DNA from: Roseateles noduli
Lineage (GTDB): Bacteria; Pseudomonadota; Gammaproteobacteria; Burkholderiales; Burkholderiaceae_C
Direction of reading: 5' to 3'
Assembly (NCBI GenBank): GCA_002205125.1
Contig: NIOE01000008.1
Coordinates: 1 to 64,000, forward strand
Length of the DNA: 64,000 bases
The translations under genes and the position numbers were made by a program. Shown here in pieces: positions 8,180 through 15,758 of this stretch; positions within the stretch are counted from its first letter, which is position 1; every line of letters begins with the position of its first letter. The notes beneath the pieces are model-generated. The model did not search any database. It saw nothing but the letters and a program-made list of their open reading frames with translations, and had not been told where the DNA came from.

Positions 8180-10329
8180 TGGCCACCTCGAAGAAGACTC
8201 CTGCGAAGAAGCAGACCGCCGACCTGAAGACCTTCGACGTCGACGCACTGTGGGCGCTGGCGCGCATCGGCGCCCCCAGCCTGTCGCCGGACGGTGCGCA
8301 GGCGGTGGTGCCGGTCACGCGCCACGACATGGAGAAGAACAAGGGCGCGACCTCGCTTTGGCTCCTGTCGACGCTGGGCGGCGAGCCTCGTCCGCTGACC
8401 TCGGCCGGCGAGAAGGACGGCCAGCCGCGCTGGAGCCCGACCGGCGACGCCGTCGCCTTCATCGCGCGCCGCGAGCAGGAAGGCGACAAGGACGAGGCGC
8501 CGCAGCTCTACGTGATCCCGCCCGACGGCGGCGAAGCGCGCCGCGTCACGAAGCTGCCCTTCGGCGTGGAGTCCTTCAAGTGGTTCCCGGACGGCCGGCG
8601 TCTGGCCTTCGTGTCCTGGGTCGACCCGGGCCTGAAGGGCCAGGCCGCGCAGGCCGAGCGCCGCAAGGCGGACAAGGACCGCAAGGACACCGCGTATGTG
8701 ACCGAAGAGGGCTTCTACCGCTTCTGGGACCACTCGCTGCCGATGAACCGCGTGCCGCACCTGCACGTGCTCGACATCGCCAGCGGCGAGGTCCGCGACC
8801 TGTTCGAAGGCACCGACTTCGAACTTAGCCGCGCCGAGCCCGACGCCGACACCTTCGACATCTCGCCCGACGGCCGTCGCATCGTGTTCAGCTTCGATCC
8901 CATCACGCCCAAGACGCTGGAACACCGCAATGCGCTGGCCGAGATCGACGTGCGCTCCGGCCGCACGCAGGTGCTGCTGCACGAGCCGGGCTGGGACCTG
9001 GTCGCGCCGGTCTACAGCCACGCGGGCCAGCACATCGCCTTCATCGCGACCCATCAGGGCCTGAAGCACACGATGCCGCAGCAGCTGGCGGTGCTGGACA
9101 CGCACGGCAACTGGGCCGTGCTGTCGGAAGAATGGGACCAGGACGTCGCCGCGCCGCTGCGCTGGGACGAGGACGACCTCGGCGTGCTCTTCTGCGCCGA
9201 GGAGCAGGGCCGCCGTCACCTCTACCGCTTCGACGTGAAGACGCTGCACGCCTTCCCGCTGTGCGAGGGCGGCCATGTCGGCGCCTTCGCGCTCGAAGCC
9301 GGCACGCTGGTCGTGCTGCACGACAGCGCGTCCTTCCCGCCGCAGGTGTCCGTCGTCGATCGCGAGGGCGACGCGGAGGAGCAGGTGCTGCACCGCATCG
9401 AGTCCTTCAACGACGCGGCGCTGGCCGCCGTGCGCTTCGGCGAGGTCGAGGAGCTCTGGTACGAAGGCGCGCTCGGCGAGCTGGTCCAGATGTGGCTCTA
9501 CCACCCGCCCGGCTTCGATCCGAAGCAGAAGACCAAGGTCCCGCTGATGCAGCTGATCCACGGCGGTCCGCACACGGCGATGGGCGACAGCTGGCACTGG
9601 CGCTGGAACCATCAGGCGATGGCCGCGCAGGGCTACGTCGTCGCCTGCGTGAACTACCACGGCTCGTCGAGCTTCGGGAACCGCTTCGCCGACTCGATCA
9701 CCGGCCGCTGGGGCGAGCTGGAACTGCAGGACGTGGAGATCGCGACCGATCTGCTGCTCAAGCAACCCTGGGCCGATCCAGCGCGGGTCTTCGCCACGGG
9801 CGGCAGCTACGGCGGCTACATGGTGGCGTGGATGAACGGCCACGTGCCGGCGGGCCGCTACCAGGCCTACATCTGCCACGCGGGCTGCTTCGACTGGACG
9901 GCGATGTTCGCCAACGACGCCTACCTGTGGCACGCGAAGGAACTGGGCACGGCGTACTGGAAGGATCCGGCAAAGGTCTCGGCGCAGAGCCCGATCGGCT
10001 ACGCGCAGCACTTCAACACGCCGACGCTGGTCATCCACGGCCAGCTCGACTACCGGGTGCCCGACGCCCAGGGCCTGGCCTACTACAACACGCTGAAGGC
10101 CCAGGGCGTCGACGCCCGCCTGGTCTGGTTCCCGGACGAGAACCATTGGGTCATGAAGCCGCGCAACTCCAAGCTCTGGTACGGCGAGTTCTTCGATTGG
10201 CTCAAGCGCCACGACACGGCGGGGACCAGGACGCGCGTCAAGGCGAGAGCGAAGGCGGACGCGAAGGCAGGCACGAAGACCGTCACGAAGACCGTCACGA
10301 AGGCCGTCGCGAAGAAGAAGCGCGCCTGA
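8179..10329 (+). CDS. S9-family prolyl oligopeptidase-type peptidase
   Basis: A 716-residue serine peptidase with an N-terminal beta-propeller (WD40-like/PD40 repeats such as LSPDGAQAVVP, PRWSPTGDAVAFIARR and FDISPDGRRIVFS) and a C-terminal alpha/beta-hydrolase domain. The catalytic triad reads as Ser543 in GGSYGGYM, Asp624 in GQLDYRVP and His656 in DENHWVMKP. No signal peptide is seen, so it is likely cytosolic. It probably cleaves short peptides. The C-terminus is an odd Lys/Ala/Thr-rich repetitive tail of about 35 residues (KTVTKTVTKAVAKKKRA) not needed for the fold, resembling histone H1-like tails. The start is preceded by GGAG eight bases upstream. Confidence 0.92.
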   Translation: MATSKKTPAKKQTADLKTFDVDALWALARIGAPSLSPDGAQAVVPVTRHDMEKNKGATSLWLLSTLGGEPRPLTSAGEKDGQPRWSPTGDAVAFIARREQEGDKDEAPQLYVIPPDGGEARRVTKLPFGVESFKWFPDGRRLAFVSWVDPGLKGQAAQAERRKADKDRKDTAYVTEEGFYRFWDHSLPMNRVPHLHVLDIASGEVRDLFEGTDFELSRAEPDADTFDISPDGRRIVFSFDPITPKTLEHRNALAEIDVRSGRTQVLLHEPGWDLVAPVYSHAGQHIAFIATHQGLKHTMPQQLAVLDTHGNWAVLSEEWDQDVAAPLRWDEDDLGVLFCAEEQGRRHLYRFDVKTLHAFPLCEGGHVGAFALEAGTLVVLHDSASFPPQVSVVDREGDAEEQVLHRIESFNDAALAAVRFGEVEELWYEGALGELVQMWLYHPPGFDPKQKTKVPLMQLIHGGPHTAMGDSWHWRWNHQAMAAQGYVVACVNYHGSSSFGNRFADSITGRWGELELQDVEIATDLLLKQPWADPARVFATGGSYGGYMVAWMNGHVPAGRYQAYICHAGCFDWTAMFANDAYLWHAKELGTAYWKDPAKVSAQSPIGYAQHFNTPTLVIHGQLDYRVPDAQGLAYYNTLKAQGVDARLVWFPDENHWVMKPRNSKLWYGEFFDWLKRHDTAGTRTRVKARAKADAKAGTKTVTKTVTKAVAKKKRA

Positions 10330-11101
10330 CGAGCCACGCCAGCAACGCGAGGCCCGCCGCCGCCATCGCGAACGTCGAGGGCTCCGGCACCGCCGGGGGC
10401 GGGACCTCCGTGACGCGCGGCGGCAGCGTGAACAGCGGCGGCGCGGGCATGAACGGCGGCGGCGATCCTGCGGACGGCGGCGCGAATGAGACGGGCGGAC
10501 TCGCGAAGGATCCCGGCGGCACGGCCGGAACGCCGGTCAACAGCGACGGGGGCAAGGTCGTCAGCGGCGGCACGGCCTCCGGCACGGGCGTGGGCGCACC
10601 GGCGCCCGGCGGATCGAAAGGCAGTTCGCCCTCGCCCGGTGGCGGCACTGGGCCTCCCCCGCCGCCCGGCACCCGCGCAATGCGGCTCACGTTGCGGCAC
10701 ACCGTCGGCACCATCACGCAGTCCGTGCCCTCGCAATAGACCAACGCCCGCTCACGTTGCTCGTCGGTCCAGCGATCGCGACTGACACTCGCGCAGACGC
10801 GCCCCACACCGAAATGCATGTCGCGGATCTGCGGCTCGTAGCCGGCATTCCCCGCGATGCGATCACGCGAGATCTCGACGATGTCGTCGTAATCATGCGC
10901 CCTCATGCGCGCCTTCAGACGCTCGCGCACATCGGGAGCGATGTCCTTGTAGCGATCGACCGCCGCAGGCACGTCGCCCATGAAACTGTCGTGGCCCGGA
11001 CGGTCCCATGAACAGGCCTCAGGCGCCGCAGCCCTCGCGGGCACATGGGCGAGGAGCGCCCCAACCGCGAGCGCGGCAAACAGGTACTGCAGTCGTGACA
11101 T
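10295..11101 (-). CDS. PEP-CTERM sorting domain protein, MHFG-type
   Basis: A 268-residue exported protein. It has an N-terminal signal peptide (cleavage near ARAAAPEA) and a globular region with RDMHFGVGRVCASVSRDRW. A long Pro/Gly/Ser-rich low-complexity stretch follows, then a classic PEP-CTERM end: VPEPSTFAMAAAGLALLAWL followed by RRASSSRR. The MHFG tetrapeptide matches what I recall as the MHFG family of PEP-CTERM proteins, of unknown function. Such proteins are processed by exosortase and sent to the cell surface, often with exopolysaccharide. No exosortase gene is in the window. Its 3' end overlaps the convergent S9 peptidase gene by 35 bases. Confidence 0.82.
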   Translation of the reverse strand: MSRLQYLFAALAVGALLAHVPARAAAPEACSWDRPGHDSFMGDVPAAVDRYKDIAPDVRERLKARMRAHDYDDIVEISRDRIAGNAGYEPQIRDMHFGVGRVCASVSRDRWTDEQRERALVYCEGTDCVMVPTVCRNVSRIARVPGGGGGPVPPPGEGELPFDPPGAGAPTPVPEAVPPLTTLPPSLLTGVPAVPPGSFASPPVSFAPPSAGSPPPFMPAPPLFTLPPRVTEVPPPAVPEPSTFAMAAAGLALLAWLVRRASSSRRPS

Positions 11102-11205
11102 GGGAGGGCAGCGGCCCCGCAGGACCTCGGAGAAAGTGGACCCTCCCTCCTTTGGCAAGCACTGGACCCGGGGACAGGCCTTGCCTCAAGCCGTACTGCG
11201 TACCG

Positions 11206-12498
11206 CTACACCTCGTCCCAGTCCAGATCACCGCACAGGACACGCAGGCGACCGTCCTGCCAATAGGCGACCGACACCGTCACGCACATCCTGGCCCCAT
11301 GCAGGCTCAGGTAGGGACGCGTGGTCTGGATCTCGCCGACGGTTTCGACCGCACGGCGGAAGTACGGCCGGCGCGCCCAGCGCGCATCGCCCGCACGCTC
11401 CATCGGCAGGAAACGCGGATCGATCGCCGCCGGCCCCGAGGCCGGCACCGCACGCGCGCCGATCTCACGACCATCGTCATCGAGCAGGTAGCACATCTGC
11501 GCGCCGTCCAGCTGGAGGAAGGGTTGGCAGGCCTCGGCCAGCGGTCGGCCCTGCTGCACAGCCTGCAGCGACAGCGCCAATGCCGTGCGGAACGGCGTCA
11601 GCCGGTCCAGATGGTCGCGCCGCAGCTGCGCCTGGCGCTCGTTGAAGAGGCTCCAGACGTCCTCGAGCGCAGACACGCCCTCGCCGTCGCGCAGGAACGG
11701 CGCGGGATGCCCGAAGGCGAAGCCCTGTACCAGATCGACGTCCGCATCCATCGCGAGCTGCGCATCCTCGACGGTCTCGATGCCCTCCAGCAGGACCAGC
11801 GAGCCGCACTCGTGCAGCAGCGCCACCATCTGCGAGAGCACCCGCGCCATGCGCCGCGATCCGCGCGAGCGCATCAGGAGGGAACGATCCAGCTTGACGA
11901 TCTCGGGACGGATCCGCCAGATGCGGTCGAAGTTGGAATGCCCCACGCCGAAGTCGTCCAGCGCCAGCAGGCAACCGGTGGCGCGCGCGGCCTCGACCGC
12001 TTCCTCGAAGCTGTCGTCGCGCGCCATGACGGCCTCGGTGACCTCGAAGACGAGGCGGTGCGTCGGCAGGCCCAGCTGATGCACGACCTCCACGGCGCGC
12101 GCGAGCATGCGCACCTGCAGCGCCGCATGCATGAAGACGGCCGGGTGGATGTTCAGGAAGAGCCAGCAGTCGGGCTGCCGCTGCGCGACGAAGTTGTGCA
12201 CGTGCAGCAGCCGGCACAGGCGGTCCAGCCAGATCTGCTGCTCGAAGTTGCCGACGCCCTCGAAGGCGGTGACGGGGGCGATGGGGCGGCCGCGTTCGTC
12301 CTCGACGCGGATCAGACCCTCATAACCCACCGGCCGCCGGTGCGGATAGCTGTAGACCGGCTGGAACGCGCTGGTCAGCCGGTAATTCTGGAAGCTGCCG
12401 ACCCAACGGCCGCGTTCCTCGCCGATGGCGCCGTACAGCGCCTCCAGCATGCCTTCGACCTCGGCGTTGTCGTCGCCGCTGCCCTGCCCGTGATCCAT
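11206..12498 (-). CDS. EAL-domain protein with C-terminal sensor-like domain
   Basis: A 430-residue cytosolic protein. The EAL domain (about residues 40-270) has the opening motif as YEGLIR, so EAL is EGL here. It also carries FLNIHP, VFEVTE, the DDFG metal-binding loop in LALDDFGVGHSN, VKLDRSLL and LLEGIET. Most catalytic residues for cyclic-di-GMP hydrolysis are present, so activity is plausible. A C-terminal domain of about 130 residues (PFLQLDGAQMCYLLDDDGREIG to RPYLSLHGARMCVTVS) resembles a Cache/PAS-type ligand sensor. No GGDEF domain is present. Together with the HD-GYP protein 6 kb away it belongs to cyclic-di-GMP turnover. Confidence 0.87.
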   Translation of the reverse strand: MDHGQGSGDDNAEVEGMLEALYGAIGEERGRWVGSFQNYRLTSAFQPVYSYPHRRPVGYEGLIRVEDERGRPIAPVTAFEGVGNFEQQIWLDRLCRLLHVHNFVAQRQPDCWLFLNIHPAVFMHAALQVRMLARAVEVVHQLGLPTHRLVFEVTEAVMARDDSFEEAVEAARATGCLLALDDFGVGHSNFDRIWRIRPEIVKLDRSLLMRSRGSRRMARVLSQMVALLHECGSLVLLEGIETVEDAQLAMDADVDLVQGFAFGHPAPFLRDGEGVSALEDVWSLFNERQAQLRRDHLDRLTPFRTALALSLQAVQQGRPLAEACQPFLQLDGAQMCYLLDDDGREIGARAVPASGPAAIDPRFLPMERAGDARWARRPYFRRAVETVGEIQTTRPYLSLHGARMCVTVSVAYWQDGRLRVLCGDLDWDEV

Positions 12499-12629
12499 TC
12501 GCCCGACCCCAACGTTGGAGGCTCCGCGGTCCCACGACCGCGGGCCCGTATTTGATGCCGATGCTACGCCTGCGGCTCGCCGGTCGGCATGGATAATGCC
12601 CTGATGCCCCGGAGTCTAGGGGGAGGCCC

Positions 12630-13823
12630 ATGCTGATCCAGTTCTTCTACACGCTGCGCGCCGCCAAGCTGCCCGTCTCCGTCAAGGAGTACCTGACCCT
12701 GCTCGAAGCGATGAAGGCCGGGGTGCTCGACGACACCGACGTCGGCGGCAGCGGCCCGACGGTGGACAAGTTCTATGCGCTCGCCCGGACCTCGCTGGTC
12801 AAGGACGAGGCGCTGTTCGACAAGTTCGACCGCGCCTTCGCCGCCTACTTCAAGGGCGTCGAGCTGATGGGCGACCTGTTCAAGGCCCTGCCGCAGGAAT
12901 GGCTGACGAAGCAGCTCGAGCGCGAACTGACGCCCGAGCAGCTCGCACAGCTGAAGGCGCTGGACTGGGACGAGCTGATGGACACGCTGCGTCAGCGCCT
13001 CGAGGAGCAGCAGGAACGCCACGAAGGCGGCAGCCGCTGGATCGGCACCGGCGGCACCAGCCCCTTCGGCAACGGCGGCGCGAACCCGCGCGGCGTGCGC
13101 ATCGGCGGCCCCGGCGGCCAGCGCAGCGCGGTGAAGGTCTGGGACCAGCGCGCCTACAAGGACTACGACGACAACATCGAGCTGGGCACCCGCAACATCA
13201 AGGTGGCCCTGCGCCGGCTGCGCCGCTTCGCGCGCGAGGGTTCGGAACTGGAACTCGACCTGGACGACACCATCCACAAGACGGCGGCCAACGCCGGGAT
13301 GCTGGACATCCGGATGATCCCGGAGCGTCACAACAAGGTGAAGCTGCTGCTGCTGATGGACGTGGGCGGCACCATGGACGAGCACGTGCATCGCGTCGAG
13401 GAGCTGTTCTCCGCGGTCAAGAGCGAGTTCAAGCACCTGGAGTTCTTCTACTTCCACAACTGCGTCTACGACTTCGTGTGGAAGAACAACAGTCGCCGCT
13501 TTGCCGAGAAGACCTCGACCTGGGACCTGATCCACAAGTACAACCGGGACTACAAGCTGATCTTCGTCGGCGACGCCACCATGAGCCCCTACGAGATCCT
13601 CCAGCCCGGCGGCAGCGTCGAATACAACAACGAGGAAGCCGGCGCCGAATGGCTGCAGCGGCTCACCGCCCATTTCAACAAGCACGTCTGGATCAATCCC
13701 GAACCGGCCGGGGTCTGGCAGTACCGCCAGAGCATCTCCCTGATCCAGCAGTTGATGCAGCAACGCATGATGCCGCTCACGATGGGCGGCCTCGAACAGG
13801 CGATGCGCGTGCTCAATCGATGA
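12630..13823 (+). CDS. VWA domain protein (CoxE-like), partner of MoxR ATPase
   Basis: A 397-residue protein with an N-terminal helical region (MLIQFFYTLRAAKLPVSVKE), a Gly-rich linker around residues 135-165, and a C-terminal von Willebrand A fold. The metal-ion site is LLLMDVGGTMDEH, a variant of D-x-S-x-S in which the first Ser is Gly and the second Thr. Later segments are FFYFHNCVYD and KLIFVGDATMSPYE. This family normally sits directly after a MoxR ATPase, here found 5.4 kb upstream. The stop overlaps the tamA start (ATGA). Confidence 0.88.
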   Translation: MLIQFFYTLRAAKLPVSVKEYLTLLEAMKAGVLDDTDVGGSGPTVDKFYALARTSLVKDEALFDKFDRAFAAYFKGVELMGDLFKALPQEWLTKQLERELTPEQLAQLKALDWDELMDTLRQRLEEQQERHEGGSRWIGTGGTSPFGNGGANPRGVRIGGPGGQRSAVKVWDQRAYKDYDDNIELGTRNIKVALRRLRRFAREGSELELDLDDTIHKTAANAGMLDIRMIPERHNKVKLLLLMDVGGTMDEHVHRVEELFSAVKSEFKHLEFFYFHNCVYDFVWKNNSRRFAEKTSTWDLIHKYNRDYKLIFVGDATMSPYEILQPGGSVEYNNEEAGAEWLQRLTAHFNKHVWINPEPAGVWQYRQSISLIQQLMQQRMMPLTMGGLEQAMRVLNR

Positions 13824-15754
13824 CGGCGACGACCCCAAGGCCCCCCGAGATTCGATGGCTGCGAGGCGCGCGACCGATCCTGGCGATCGGCGCGGCGCTC
13901 GCGCTGCTGAGCGGTTGCTCGCTGCTGCCCACCGACCGCAAGGCGCAGGTGAAGGTCGCCGTGACGGAAGAGGCCGACGCCAACAATCCGTATGTGACCA
14001 GCACGCGCAAGATCTCGGCCTATGAGCTGACCATCGAGGCGCCGCCAGAGCTGCGCTCGCTGCTGATGGAGCACCTGGACCTGGCGCGCTTCCGCGACAC
14101 GCCGGAAGACATGCGCCTGACCGCCGGCGAGTTGCGCCGGCTGGCCGCCGTCGCGCCCGAGCAGGCGACCAAGCTGCTCGAAACCGCCGGCTATTTCAAT
14201 GCGAAGGTCCGGACCGAGGAAGTGGGCGACCTGTCCGACGGCGTGCGCAACCTGCGGCTGATCGTCGAGACCGGCCCGCGCGCGCTGGTCCGGCAGATGG
14301 ACCTGCGCGTCGAAGGCCCGCTGAAGACCGCCGCCGAGCGCGGCGACAAGCTGGCGACGGCGCTGGACCGCACGCTGACGCAGAGCTGGCTGCTGCCGCC
14401 GCAGACGGGCTTCAGCCAGGGCGACTGGGCCGCGGCGAAGAACGCGCTGCTGACGCGGGCACGGGCGCAGGGGTATCCGCTGGCCCGGATGACGCACAGC
14501 GAGGCCGTCGTGCAGGCCGACGACAACCAGGTCGACATCGCCGTGACGCTGGAGAGCGGGCCGCTGTTCACGCTCGGCGAGCTGACCGTCGAGGGCCTGA
14601 ACCACCAGCCCGAGGAAAGCGTGCGCCGGCTGGCCGGGTATCAGCTGCACCAGCCCTACAACGAGCGGCTGCTGCTGGACTTCCAGGAACGGCTGGTGGG
14701 CACGCAGCTGTTCGACAGCGCCAGCGTCGAGATCCAGCCCGAGAGCGTCACCCCACCGCCCGGCGCCGAGACCGTGGAGGTGCCGGTGACCGTGAAGATC
14801 CGCGAGGCCGCGCGCCAGCAGGTGGTGCTGGGCGTCGGCTACCGGACCGTCGACGGCCCGAGCGCCAACATCGAATACACGCACCGCAAGCCGTTCGGCC
14901 TGAACATCCGCGAACGCAGCAAGCTGGAGCTGTCGCGCGTGCGCCAGGCGCTGGACACGGAAATCAGCTCGCACCCGCAGCCCAACATGCAGCGCAGCCT
15001 GGCGCTGGTGAAGGTGGAGCGCATCGACGACAACGACCAGGTCAACCTCAACCTCAGCACCCGCTTCGGTTATGCGAAGGAGACGGACCCCGAGGACCGG
15101 CTGACCTACATCGAGGTGATACGCGCCTGGGAACACAAGCCCGAGACGCCGACGACGGTGGCCGGCGCGGTGTCGCTGAACCAGCAGATGACCTGGCGGC
15201 GGCTGGATTCGCGCGTGCTGCCGACCAAGGGCTGGAGCGCCACCGCCACGGTCGGCGGCGGCTGGGCGGACAGCTCGTCGGAGAAGAACGGCCCGTTCGC
15301 GCGGGCGACCGGCAAGGTGTACTGGTACTCGCCGCTGTCGGGGCGCTGGCTGTTCTCGACGCGGCTCGAAGGCGGCCAGATCCTGGCCAAGGGCAAGCTC
15401 GGCCTGCCCGAGGCGCTGCGCTTCCGCACCGGCGGCGACGACAGCGTGCGCGGCTACGGCTACAACGACCTGGGACCGGTGAACTCCACCGGCGCGCAGA
15501 CCGGCGGCCGCGTGATGCTCAACGGCAGCGTCGAGGTCTCGCATCCGCTCACCCCGCGCATCCCGCAGCTGATGGGCGCCGTGTTCATCGACGCCGGCCA
15601 GGCCGCGCAGAACTGGGGCGACTACCACCCCGCCTGGGCCTACGGCACCGGCCTGCGCTACCGCAGCCCGGTCGGCGTGCTGCGCTTCGACTTCGCCAAG
15701 GGCAACCTGGTCGACAAGTGGCGCCTGCATTTCAGCGTCGGCATCAACCTGTAA
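13820..15754 (+). CDS. tamA: TamA, outer-membrane translocation/assembly module subunit (BamA/Omp85 family)
   Basis: A 644-residue Omp85 protein. It has an N-terminal signal with a lipobox-like LLSGCSLLP near residues 34-42, POTRA domains (for example TAGELRRLAAVAPEQATKLLETAGYFNAKV and the LTVEGLNHQPEESV segment) and a C-terminal 16-strand barrel. The barrel contains the conserved VRGYGYNDLGP loop and the terminal RLHFSVGINL strand. TamA forms the outer-membrane pore of the TAM complex that helps insert outer-membrane proteins. It is coupled to the upstream VWA gene by an ATGA overlap and lies 4 bases from tamB. The lipobox would make it a lipidated TamA, a feature seen in some beta-proteobacteria. 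Confidence 0.9.
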   Translation: MTATTPRPPEIRWLRGARPILAIGAALALLSGCSLLPTDRKAQVKVAVTEEADANNPYVTSTRKISAYELTIEAPPELRSLLMEHLDLARFRDTPEDMRLTAGELRRLAAVAPEQATKLLETAGYFNAKVRTEEVGDLSDGVRNLRLIVETGPRALVRQMDLRVEGPLKTAAERGDKLATALDRTLTQSWLLPPQTGFSQGDWAAAKNALLTRARAQGYPLARMTHSEAVVQADDNQVDIAVTLESGPLFTLGELTVEGLNHQPEESVRRLAGYQLHQPYNERLLLDFQERLVGTQLFDSASVEIQPESVTPPPGAETVEVPVTVKIREAARQQVVLGVGYRTVDGPSANIEYTHRKPFGLNIRERSKLELSRVRQALDTEISSHPQPNMQRSLALVKVERIDDNDQVNLNLSTRFGYAKETDPEDRLTYIEVIRAWEHKPETPTTVAGAVSLNQQMTWRRLDSRVLPTKGWSATATVGGGWADSSSEKNGPFARATGKVYWYSPLSGRWLFSTRLEGGQILAKGKLGLPEALRFRTGGDDSVRGYGYNDLGPVNSTGAQTGGRVMLNGSVEVSHPLTPRIPQLMGAVFIDAGQAAQNWGDYHPAWAYGTGLRYRSPVGVLRFDFAKGNLVDKWRLHFSVGINL

Positions 15755-15758
15755 TCCG

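Noticed and set aside
9132-10739. 535-codon frame across the S9 gene end
   Set aside because: Out-of-frame with the catalytic motifs. The Gly/Ser-rich end is antisense to the PEP-CTERM stalk.
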